A DNA stretch of 17,295 nucleotides, taken from JACJWR01 sp964627505 (lineage in GTDB: Bacteria; Actinomycetota; Actinomycetes; S36-B12; UBA10799). Below, in pieces: positions 7,012 to 12,975 of the stretch; the stretch's first letter is position 1, and each line of letters opens with the position of its first letter. Below the pieces are notes generated by a model that was given only the letters and a program-made list of their open reading frames with translations, was not told the origin of the DNA and did no database searches. The stretch is from contig CAZVKB010000056.1 of the NCBI GenBank assembly GCA_964627505.1, positions 1 to 17,295 on the forward strand, given 5' to 3'. Made by a program: the position numbers and the translations under genes.

Positions 7012-7404
7012 ATGTCCAAGAAGAAGGGCAAGCCGCGCAAGCCGCCCCAGTCCCGCGCCAATCGGGCCAACCAGCGACCGCTGTCACCGAGACCGCAGCA
7101 GCCTGCCCCCAGTTCCATCACCTCGTCGAGAGCCACGCTGGAACAGCGCTCCGCCCCGGCGTTGATCTTCTTGCATCGATTGCCACGCTGGCTGCTCCCA
7201 GTCGTGGTGGGACTTTTGCTGCTAGCGGGTCTCGCCGTGCCCTACAACTGGGCAGGCATCTTCTTACTGTTGATCGCGGGACTTTTCGGCTGGCTGCTAT
7301 TGCTGTCGTGGCCTGTCATCACGGTCAACTCACGGATCTTCCGCGGCATTGTCGTGGCGGTCGTGGCGATCGGTGGGGTCGCTCGAATTGCCGGCTGGAC
7401 GTAA
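7012..7404 (+). CDS. Small two-helix membrane protein, possibly DUF6703
   Basis: A 130-residue protein. The first 50 residues are strongly basic, rich in Lys, Arg, Pro and Gln (MSKKKGKPRKPPQSR at the start), and should be cytoplasmic. Then come RLPRWLLPVVVGLLLLAGLA and a second helix FLLLIAGLFGWLLLLSWPV. A third hydrophobic stretch, IVVAVVAIGGVARIAGW, closes the protein. The PRWLLPVVV, GWLLLLSWPV and final small hydrophobic block recall the actinobacterial DUF6703 family, but I hold that name loosely. The function is unknown. An ATG at 7003 is equally possible. The later ATG is preferred because the SKKK start is typical and CACCAT lies seven bases upstream. The nearby TTGACA at 6932 has no -10 partner at normal spacing. 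Confidence 0.6.
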   Translation: MSKKKGKPRKPPQSRANRANQRPLSPRPQQPAPSSITSSRATLEQRSAPALIFLHRLPRWLLPVVVGLLLLAGLAVPYNWAGIFLLLIAGLFGWLLLLSWPVITVNSRIFRGIVVAVVAIGGVARIAGWT

Positions 7405-7416
7405 CAGGTCACGCTC

Positions 7417-7464
7417 AGACGGCCCTCAGCCGCTGCGGCAAGACGGTCCTCAGCCGCTGCGGCA
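7417..7464. repeat. Two tandem copies of a 24-bp repeat beside the assembly gap
   Basis: 7417-7440 and 7441-7464 are direct head-to-tail copies differing only at the seventh base (C in the first, T in the second). Each contains the palindrome GCCGCTGCGGC. A diverged fragment, CCTCTTCCGCTG, follows at once. The array lies 13 bases after the stop of the small membrane protein gene and 33 bases before the N run, so the gap may hide more copies. Confidence 0.8.
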
Positions 7465-7496
7465 CCTCTTCCGCTGTGCCCACCTTTGCGGGTTTC

Positions 7497-7596
7497 NNNN
7501 NNNNNNNNNNNNNNNNNNNNNNNNNNNNNNNNNNNNNNNNNNNNNNNNNNNNNNNNNNNNNNNNNNNNNNNNNNNNNNNNNNNNNNNNNNNNNNNN
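7497..7596. other. Assembly gap (100 N)
   Basis: Exactly 100 undefined bases, the customary placeholder for a scaffold join of unknown length. The true distance between the flanking convergent genes is unknown, and a gene could be missing here. Confidence 0.97.
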
Positions 7597-7607
7597 CGCC
7601 GGTTGCC

Positions 7608-7991
7608 TCAGCTAGCCAGCGCCTTCGACTTCAGCGCGTCGAACTCCGCCTGCGTGATTGCACCTGAGCTGAGCAAACTCTGCGCCTGCGCGATTTGCTC
7701 GGTGGGGCTCACGTCCGTTTGGGCCACGGAGCGGATGTACTCGGCCTGCTGCTTCTGCATTGCGATTGCCTGCTCTTGGCTGCGCTTGGCCATGCCATTT
7801 CCACGCACCAGGACGTAGATCAACATCGAGATTACGGGGATGATGAGCAGGAAGAGCAGCCACAGCGTTTTCGCCAGACCACCCATGTCGTGGCTGCGGA
7901 AAATGTCGAAAATGATCTGGAACAGCATCATGAAGTAAATAACCATGAAGAAGAAGAAAATCAGGTTGAGAAAAAATCCACCATCGGTCAC
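7608..7991 (-). CDS. PLDc_N / SHOCT domain membrane protein
   Basis: A 127-residue protein. Two transmembrane helices, at about 6-31 and 43-62, flank DIFRSHDMGGLAKTLW, the hallmark of the PLDc_N (cardiolipin-synthase N-terminal-like) module. A charged helix (about 64-92) with QEQAIAMQKQQAEYIRSVA follows, and then a C-terminal SHOCT module, TEQIAQAQSLLSSGAITQAE, extending to the end. SHOCT is a short C-terminal oligomerisation module, so the protein probably assembles in the membrane. No catalytic domain is present. I chose GTG at 7991 because it puts the first helix right after a short N-terminus, with GCAGG eight bases upstream. A frame extending to 8075, including an ATG at 8057, adds 22-28 polar residues and is possible. 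The stop is 11 bases from the assembly gap. Confidence 0.8.
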   Translation of the reverse strand: MTDGGFFLNLIFFFFMVIYFMMLFQIIFDIFRSHDMGGLAKTLWLLFLLIIPVISMLIYVLVRGNGMAKRSQEQAIAMQKQQAEYIRSVAQTDVSPTEQIAQAQSLLSSGAITQAEFDALKSKALAS

Positions 7992-8029
7992 AGCTGGGCC
8001 TGCTTTCGCATATTGGGTCGGTTGGAGTT

Positions 8030-8052
8030 CACGGGGGTCTTTGTGACCCGTG
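8030..8052. repeat. Inverted repeat upstream of the PLDc_N/SHOCT gene
   Basis: CACGGG and CCCGTG are separated by 11 bases, with further pairing inside (GGGTC with GACCC in an alternative register). It lies 39-61 bases upstream of the chosen GTG. It could be an operator or leader stem. If the longer start at 8075 is right it would be inside the gene. Confidence 0.3.
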
Positions 8053-8165
8053 AGCATCGTAGGTGGCGTGCCCACGTACTCACAGGCGACGCCCCGAAGC
8101 GCACGGTAGGGATAATTCCAACCTCACGCCGAATCAATCCCGGCTACCGCGGGTTTCGCCAGTTT

Positions 8166-8182
8166 TCACCCGCAACGGGTGA
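8166..8182 (-). terminator. Stem-loop after the unrecognised four-helix membrane protein gene
   Basis: TCACCCG, loop CAA, CGGGTGA is a perfect 7-bp stem. On the minus strand it begins 19 bases after the stop of the gene at 8202-8660. It is followed by A residues, not T, so the terminator call rests on position and stem strength only. Confidence 0.4.
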
Positions 8183-8201
8183 GCAACCATCACCGTCCAG
8201 T

Positions 8202-8660
8202 TCACAACCCGGGCGACGTGGCTGAAGAAGGTGTCGTCACCAACAGAGTGCGCACACCGAAGCGGGCCAGCATCAACACCAAGATCAAACCGGTCACCGC
8301 CCAGAATCCACCCAGGCTGACATAGTCGCGAAAAACTAGCGCAACAACTTCCAGGACCACAAACTTGCTACCCACCAAAACCAGCCACAGCCCCACCAGC
8401 GCCAACACCTTTCCCCACCATGCTGGGGCGGCTCGGAACCGCGACTTCACTCGATCTTTGAGCGCCACCACTACCTCCAGCACCACCTTGAGCAGCAACG
8501 CAGTCAGCAGCGACATTGTGAAACTCTCGGAGATGACTGCCGGGATGAATTGCACTGCCAAGTTGAGCACTGTGACATAGACGAATACGTCGACAACATC
8601 CTCGGCCTGCAACCACCGTCGCCACCGTGGCAACGTCAGCTGCGCGGGTTGCTCGCTCAT
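8202..8660 (-). CDS. Unrecognised four-helix membrane protein
   Basis: A 152-residue protein that I cannot place in a family. A polar N-terminus (about 1-22) with an LPRWRRWLQAEDVVD amphipathic stretch is followed by four hydrophobic segments at about 24-42, 47-66, 84-108 and 114-135. A basic loop, KDRVKSRFRAAP, lies between the second and third, suggesting that loop faces the cytoplasm. The second helix carries a Lys and a Glu (LLLKVVLEVVVALK). The C-terminus is polar. The start is uncertain: ATG 8660 (MSEQPAQ), ATG 8666 and TTG 8669 are all in frame; GGAG eight bases before the TTG favours the longer forms, whereas MSEQ is the more typical start. It stands between the PLDc_N/SHOCT and DUF6790 genes on the same strand, with gaps over 100 bases, so probably not one operon. 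Confidence 0.6.
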   Translation of the reverse strand: MSEQPAQLTLPRWRRWLQAEDVVDVFVYVTVLNLAVQFIPAVISESFTMSLLTALLLKVVLEVVVALKDRVKSRFRAAPAWWGKVLALVGLWLVLVGSKFVVLEVVALVFRDYVSLGGFWAVTGLILVLMLARFGVRTLLVTTPSSATSPGL

Positions 8661-8789
8661 GAGCATCAACGCTACTGCTCCGCTCGCTTTTCACAATACG
8701 CAGCCAGAGGTTGACACCCGTTATCAATTGGGCAAGCGCGGATCAGTCCGCTGATGAGCCCCGCTCACTGCCAGCACGCACCGAGTACT

Positions 8790-9311
8790 TTAGGCGCTCA
8801 CCGGCACCGACTCCAACTCGCGTTGCTTCTTGGCGCCGAGTCGATAAAACACCAGCAGCACCAAGGCCAACAGTGGCTGCACGATGTCCGTGGGGGTGGC
8901 CCACACGTTGCTCGGCGCCATGTTGTTGTGAGCCACCATCTGCATGATGTGCCCGATGGCATCCCCCCAATACATGATCGCCAGCGCGACCACCGCCGCG
9001 GTGAGCCAGCCGTCTCGCTTGGACTTCCAGGCACAGCCGATCCCCAGCACTCCGAGGGCGATGTCAGCCCAACCGACTTCCCATTGGAACATCGAGGGGG
9101 CGTAGCCGATTTGCTCGGCCAACTCTGCTGACATCGGTCCGATGTGTCCCACACCAGCGATGATGGCCCACACGCCAAGCCACACCATGACCCACAGCAG
9201 GGCCAACTCCACGACCCGATGTCCAGTGCGTCGGGCCGGATTTCGATCCACAAATATGTGAATCACCAGCCCAATCACGCCCACTACGTAGGGAAAAAAG
9301 AAGAAGGCCAT
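8790..9311 (-). CDS. DUF6790 family membrane protein
   Basis: A 173-residue protein with about five hydrophobic segments (about 3-20, 36-54, 78-92, 103-120 and 143-160). The segments GWADIALGVLGIGCAW, GDAIGHIMQMVAHNNMAPSN and TDIVQPLLALVLLVFYRL match the pattern I associate with DUF6790, including the conserved G-H-x-x-Q-M-x-x-H-x-N helix end. The function is unknown. The His, Asn and Gln residues at the end of that helix are good candidates for a polar site in the membrane. The ATG at 9311 is supported by AAGGGA seven bases upstream. On the minus strand TAGGCT at 9391-9396 could be a -10 element. The gene stands alone between longer gaps. Confidence 0.7.
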   Translation of the reverse strand: MAFFFFPYVVGVIGLVIHIFVDRNPARRTGHRVVELALLWVMVWLGVWAIIAGVGHIGPMSAELAEQIGYAPSMFQWEVGWADIALGVLGIGCAWKSKRDGWLTAAVVALAIMYWGDAIGHIMQMVAHNNMAPSNVWATPTDIVQPLLALVLLVFYRLGAKKQRELESVPVSA

Positions 9312-9429
9312 CTGGGCATCCCTTCCGTCACCGCGCGCCCACGCCTACCTCGGACACCGCAAATGTGGCGCACGAACTCCGATTCTGGGCAGCCTAGCGC
9401 GATTGCAGTCTCTGGTACACCGATTGATC

Positions 9430-9461
9430 ACAGGTAAGGATCTTGACTACAGGTAAGGATC
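9430..9461. repeat. 13-bp direct repeat spanning the stop of the TIGR03943 gene
   Basis: ACAGGTAAGGATC occurs at 9430-9442 and 9449-9461, 19 bases apart. The second copy holds the last codons (…DPYL) and part of the stop of the TIGR03943-family gene; the first lies just downstream. It looks like a short local duplication. Confidence 0.7.
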
Positions 9462-10250
9462 CGCGGGCGCCGGGATTTCCTGAATACTGCGCACATTTAC
9501 CCAGGGCACCGCGGTGTCCGACTGAGTGCCGCCGCCCGGGTTGTACGTACCCACGACGGATACCCAGGTGTTTGCCGGCAGCGACGGCACGTCTCCCACA
9601 GGTTGTACTTTGCTCGCCACCGCATCGGCAGCGCAACACGCCAATGCCAATCGCGTCAACTGCCAGCCATCCGCAGTGGGGGTCACGAATCCCACCAACT
9701 CCACTTCCCTGCCCTCCAGAGTGACCCCGTCATCCCACACCGCTCGCACCGTATAGTCGTTGAGCAGCAACGGCACCGGGTCCCCCGGGGGTAGCGGCGC
9801 AAAGACCGATCCGGCTTTGGGCTCACTGACGCTGGAAGATTCGCGGGAGGCCGTGTACGCCCCCAACGGCGGCGGTGCGATCAGGAATATGGCCGCAACT
9901 GGAACCAACAGCAGCCACGCCGTGCGCATCGACTCGTGTGCGTGGTCATGGCTGGCACTCGGCGAATCCGCGGCGTCGGAATCCCCCAAGCTCACTGCGC
10001 TCGATCTCTCCGTGCCCATTGCGGATGCGTCAGTAGTCGCAGGCCTGCTGGGCTCGATGTGGGCGTGCCGCGAATCCCGAATGGCATCCAAGAGACCAAA
10101 GATCCCCAACGCAATCAGGATCACCCCGGAAGCGATGAGATACCACCACATGCCTGCCTTGACGTAGTTCAGATATGCCCCCGAGACCGTCATCCGTAGC
10201 ACCGACCCACCCACCAGAATGAGCAGGATGCCCTGCACTTCCCGCCTCAT
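9447..10250 (-). CDS. TIGR03943 / DUF1980 family putative permease-complex subunit
   Basis: A 267-residue protein. Two N-terminal hydrophobic segments (about 4-24 and 33-55) are followed by a long polar linker with a His-rich patch (HDHAHES). A third transmembrane helix, AWLLLVPVAAIFLIAPPPLG, is followed by an extracytoplasmic domain. That domain contains EGREVELVGFVTPTADGWQLTR and LACCAADAVASKV, the CC-A-A-D-A signature of the family, and ends with VSVVGTYN and PWVNVRSIQEI. Members are nearly always paired with a DUF318 permease, as here and as in Bacillus subtilis ycgQ/ycgR. The biochemical role is not established. The adjacent cysteines and the His patch make metal binding a reasonable guess. 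The start is ATG 10250, overlapping the permease stop as ATGA; the longer frame lies within the permease gene. Confidence 0.87.
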   Translation of the reverse strand: MRREVQGILLILVGGSVLRMTVSGAYLNYVKAGMWWYLIASGVILIALGIFGLLDAIRDSRHAHIEPSRPATTDASAMGTERSSAVSLGDSDAADSPSASHDHAHESMRTAWLLLVPVAAIFLIAPPPLGAYTASRESSSVSEPKAGSVFAPLPPGDPVPLLLNDYTVRAVWDDGVTLEGREVELVGFVTPTADGWQLTRLALACCAADAVASKVQPVGDVPSLPANTWVSVVGTYNPGGGTQSDTAVPWVNVRSIQEIPAPADPYL

Positions 10251-11242
10251 AACAACCACGTCCCGACACCGACGGCCACCACAATGGCCACCACCAAGGT
10301 GGTGGGTGCGAATCGTGAGGCGAAGGCCTTGCCAAATGTCCCGCTCTGCATCGCCACAAGTTTGATATCCACCATCGGACCCACCACCAGAAACACCAAG
10401 CGCGACGTCAGGGAGAATTCCGTCAGCGACGACGCCACAAACGCGTCCGCCTCCGAACAGATGCTCAACACCACCGCCAACGTGGCCATCACCAGTACCG
10501 ACAGCCACGGATTGTCCGCCAGCGTCAGCAGCCACTCCTGCGGTACCAGCACATTGAGCACCGCGGCGGTCAATCCGCCGATCACCAAGAATCCACCGGC
10601 GTGGAGGAAATCATGTGCCGCCGTGAGCCGGAAAGTGTGCCAGTTGGAATGTCCGACCAGGTGGTCCCGCCGCGGAATCCGCAGCCATTTGTCCTTTCCC
10701 AACTTCAGCCACAGCATGCCCACGATGATCGCCGTGGCCAGGGACGCAATGAAGCGCGCCACCGCCATCTCCGGGTTGTTCGGGAACGCCACAAACGTCG
10801 ACGCGATCACGATGGGGTTGATGGCCGGGGCGGAGAGCAAGAACGTCAAGGCAGCCGCGGGTACCACGCCGCGCGCCACCAGACCACCTGCCACCGGCAC
10901 CGAGGCACACTCGCAGCCGGGCAGCACCGCTCCGGCGCAGCCGGCCACCGGAACGGCCAGGGCGGAGTTCTTCGGCAGCGCTCGCTGCCAGAAGGAAGCC
11001 GGGATAAATGCCGCAATGGCGCCGGACAGCACCACGCCCAACACCAAGAACGGCAGCGCCTGCACCACAATCGCCACAAAAATGGTGGCGCCGGCCTGCA
11101 GCCGCGGTGAGTCGAACAATCCCACAATCCACTGCTGCGCGAGTAGTACCACCACCAACCCGGCAGTAAGTACTTCCAACGAACCAGGGCGCCATCGTCG
11201 CGCGGGTTTGGTTGGAGCAGGCGTGGACAACTCGGTGCTCAC
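10247..11242 (-). CDS. DUF318 / ArsP_1-type permease
   Basis: A 331-residue membrane protein with about eight to ten hydrophobic segments. The family's repeated cysteine motifs are present: GCAGAVLPGCECASVPVAGG at 101-120 (Cys102, Cys110, Cys112) and LSICSEADAFVASSL at 259-273 (Cys262 with Glu264 and Asp266). SAPAINPIV (137-145) is also typical. Family members with this layout include ArsP-like exporters of organoarsenicals, but most are uncharacterised, and the YcgR-type members act with a TIGR03943 partner, which is the next gene. I would not call this an arsenic gene. The start is a GTG at 11242 overlapping the uppS stop as GTGA. The downstream partner overlaps by ATGA. Three overlapping genes in a row imply one message with recO and uppS. 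Confidence 0.88.
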   Translation of the reverse strand: MSTELSTPAPTKPARRWRPGSLEVLTAGLVVVLLAQQWIVGLFDSPRLQAGATIFVAIVVQALPFLVLGVVLSGAIAAFIPASFWQRALPKNSALAVPVAGCAGAVLPGCECASVPVAGGLVARGVVPAAALTFLLSAPAINPIVIASTFVAFPNNPEMAVARFIASLATAIIVGMLWLKLGKDKWLRIPRRDHLVGHSNWHTFRLTAAHDFLHAGGFLVIGGLTAAVLNVLVPQEWLLTLADNPWLSVLVMATLAVVLSICSEADAFVASSLTEFSLTSRLVFLVVGPMVDIKLVAMQSGTFGKAFASRFAPTTLVVAIVVAVGVGTWLL

Positions 11243-12072
11243 GACGGCTCCACGACGCCCGCCGTCGCATTGGCCGGGTGGGCAGACGCCGCTGGCGGTG
11301 CCACGGGCGGTGCCCCACCGTAGCGGCGGTCGCGGCTGCGGTAGACCTCAATCGCATGCCACAGGTGGCGGCGATCAAAATCCGGCCACAAGGTATCGAG
11401 AAATACCATTTCCGCGTAGGCCGATTGCCAGAGCAAGAAATTGCTCGTGCGCTCCTCGCCGCTGGAGCGCACAAACAAATCCACATCCGGCATCTCGGGC
11501 TCGTAGAGATAACGCTCGATGGTGTGCTCGTCGATTCGGCTGGGCTTGAGCACGCCTGCGCGCACATCTTCAGCCATGGCGACGGCGGCATCGGCAATCT
11601 CGGCTCGGCCGCCATAGTTGATGCACATCGTGAGATTCAGCGTGGTGTTGTCCTTGGTGAGTTCCTGGGCCACCTCCAACTCGCGAATCACACTGCGCCA
11701 CAAGCGCTTGGGCCGGCCCGCCCACCGCACGCGAATCCCCAATTCGTGCATCTCATCCCGCCGCCGCCGCACGACGTCGCGGTTGAAGCCCATGAGGAAA
11801 CGTACTTCCTCCGGTGAGCGACGCCAGTTCTCGGTGGAGAACGCGTACACCGACAGCCACTTCACCCCCACCTCAATTGCCCCGTGCACAACATCGAGCA
11901 GGGCAAATTCACCCGCCTCATGTCCAGCGGTGCGCGGCAGGCCGCGTTCGTGCGCCCAGCGACCGTTGCCGTCCATCACGATCGCAATGTGCGCCGGCAC
12001 CTCGTCGGCGGCGAACTGCGGCGGGCGCACGCCGGATGCGTGGGGGCTAGGGCGACGGGGTGTCGGTGGCAT
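11239..12072 (-). CDS. uppS: Isoprenyl transferase (cis-polyprenyl diphosphate synthase)
   Basis: A 277-residue cytoplasmic enzyme that condenses isopentenyl diphosphate units in cis onto an allylic primer to make the lipid carrier for cell-wall precursors. Motifs are HIAIVMDGNGRWA with catalytic Asp34, YAFSTENWRRS (77-87), INYGGRAEI, and RSSGEERTSNFLLWQSAYAE (202-221), followed by WPDF. The N-terminal 22 residues and the last 25 (Pro/Ala-rich) are extensions. The position after recO corresponds to Rv2361c in M. tuberculosis, which is the long-chain (decaprenyl) enzyme; product length here is inferred only from that context. The start is ATG 12072, inside the 3' end of recO (26-base overlap). 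Longer frames lie in recO and are rejected. The stop overlaps the permease start. Confidence 0.95.
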   Translation of the reverse strand: MPPTPRRPSPHASGVRPPQFAADEVPAHIAIVMDGNGRWAHERGLPRTAGHEAGEFALLDVVHGAIEVGVKWLSVYAFSTENWRRSPEEVRFLMGFNRDVVRRRRDEMHELGIRVRWAGRPKRLWRSVIRELEVAQELTKDNTTLNLTMCINYGGRAEIADAAVAMAEDVRAGVLKPSRIDEHTIERYLYEPEMPDVDLFVRSSGEERTSNFLLWQSAYAEMVFLDTLWPDFDRRHLWHAIEVYRSRDRRYGGAPPVAPPAASAHPANATAGVVEPS

Positions 12073-12856
12073 CCCCCCATACTGCCACCGCGGGCGGAGC
12101 TGACGGCACATCCACCGGGCCGGGTCGTTCCCGTTCCACCAATGGCAACGACCGCAACTTGCGTTCCAGGTGCCATTGCGAATACGCGGCCACCAGTCCG
12201 CTGGTTTCGCGTTGGGTGCGCGCCTCGGCTGCATCGGCCGCCTCCCAATCGCCGGTGAGCAGCGCCGACATCAACTCGAACGCAGACGGACTGGGTGCCG
12301 CCGACCCCGGGATTCGACATGATCGGCACAGCGCCCCACCGGCACCGATATGAAAAGCCCGATGTGGCCCGGGCTCCCCACAGCGCACACATGCGTCGAA
12401 TGACGGCGCCCAGCCCGCCACCGAGAGCGACCGAAGCAGGAATGCGTCCAAAATCAGACCATGCTCGTGTTCGGCTTGCACCAGAGCGCGCAAGCCCGCC
12501 ACCAGCAACCAGTACTGCTGCCGTGCTGGTTCGCCCTGCTCCCCCACCACCTTTTCAGCTGCCTCCGCCATTGCCTGACCCGCAGTCCAACTGCCGTAGT
12601 CGCCAGCGAGCACACTGCCGAAGGCGGAAATCGTCTCCACTTGCGTCACAACATCGAGTGATCGACCAGTGTGGAATTGCACGTCGATGTGTCCGAGGGG
12701 CTCCAATCGGGCCCCGAACCCGCTGGTGGTGCGGCGCACACCCTTGGCCACTGCCCGCACCAACCCGTAATCACGGGTGAGCACCGTGACGATCCGGTCC
12801 GCCTCGCCGAGTTTGTGGCAGCGCAGCACCACTCCTTGATCTCGGTAGAGCGGCAT
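12047..12856 (-). CDS. recO: DNA repair protein RecO
   Basis: A 269-residue recombination mediator that helps load RecA on single-stranded DNA in the RecFOR pathway. The N-terminal OB-fold is recognisable from YRDQGVVLRCHKLGEADRIV, LTRDYGLVRAVAKGVRR and ARLEPLGHIDVQFHTGR. A helical domain follows. A zinc site is formed by Cys156 and Cys159 (CVRC) with Cys177 and Cys180 (CRSC). The length is usual for Actinobacteria. The start is ATG 12856; MPLYRDQG is the standard N-terminus, and the longer frame lies in the intergenic region. No Shine-Dalgarno is present, but GACACT ends six bases before the ATG, fitting a leaderless start. It is the first gene of recO-uppS-permease-TIGR03943 and diverges from the AI-2E transporter gene. 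Confidence 0.95.
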   Translation of the reverse strand: MPLYRDQGVVLRCHKLGEADRIVTVLTRDYGLVRAVAKGVRRTTSGFGARLEPLGHIDVQFHTGRSLDVVTQVETISAFGSVLAGDYGSWTAGQAMAEAAEKVVGEQGEPARQQYWLLVAGLRALVQAEHEHGLILDAFLLRSLSVAGWAPSFDACVRCGEPGPHRAFHIGAGGALCRSCRIPGSAAPSPSAFELMSALLTGDWEAADAAEARTQRETSGLVAAYSQWHLERKLRSLPLVERERPGPVDVPSAPPAVAVWGDATDTPSP

Positions 12857-12862
12857 GTGACC

Positions 12863-12868
12863 AGTGTC
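12863..12868 (-). promoter_or_regulatory. Candidate leaderless -10 element of the recO operon
   Basis: On the minus strand GACACT matches the conserved A and T of TANNNT and ends six bases before the recO ATG, where no Shine-Dalgarno is present. A -35 is not evident. Confidence 0.3.
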
Positions 12869-12887
12869 CCCCGACCTAGGCGGATAC

Positions 12888-12900
12888 AGGCGCAGCGCCT
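12888..12900. promoter_or_regulatory. Palindrome between divergent recO and AI-2E genes
   Basis: AGGCGC-A-GCGCCT is a perfect 13-base palindrome with one central base. It lies 32 bases upstream of the recO ATG and 75 bases upstream of the AI-2E start. It could be a protein-binding site acting on recO. No regulator gene is in view. Confidence 0.3.
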
Positions 12901-12963
12901 CTGGCGTGTGAGAAAAAGCCAGTGGTTTCCGACAATTAGGGATCATGCATGGTTGCAGTCGGG

Positions 12964-12969
12964 CAGAAT
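12964..12969 (+). promoter_or_regulatory. Candidate leaderless -10 element of the AI-2E transporter gene
   Basis: CAGAAT carries the conserved A and T of TANNNT and ends six bases before the ATG at 12976. No Shine-Dalgarno is seen upstream of that ATG. Confidence 0.3.
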
Positions 12970-12975
12970 CGTCGC

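Noticed and set aside
6951..7667. 238-codon plus-strand frame running through the N gap
   Set aside because: Its continuity across the gap is an artefact of undefined bases, and its first part overlaps the better-supported membrane protein gene in another frame.
8710..8726. TTGACA…TATCAA near-palindrome as a Zur-like or other operator
   Set aside because: Only 11 of 17 positions are symmetric and it does not fit the actinobacterial Zur pattern I know (TGA-rich arms around AATGATT).
10247..11242. Calling the permease an arsenic-resistance gene
   Set aside because: The DUF318 family is broad, and no arsR, arsC or other arsenic gene is nearby; the TIGR03943 partner points to the uncharacterised YcgR-type branch.
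10284..11549. 421-codon plus-strand open frame opposite the permease and uppS
   Set aside because: It is antisense to two well-supported genes and rich in Ala, Thr, Pro and Arg as expected for a shadow frame.
10611..11615. 334-codon minus-strand frame overlapping uppS and the permease in another frame
   Set aside because: It shares the strand but not the frame of uppS and the permease, and shows no motif of its own.
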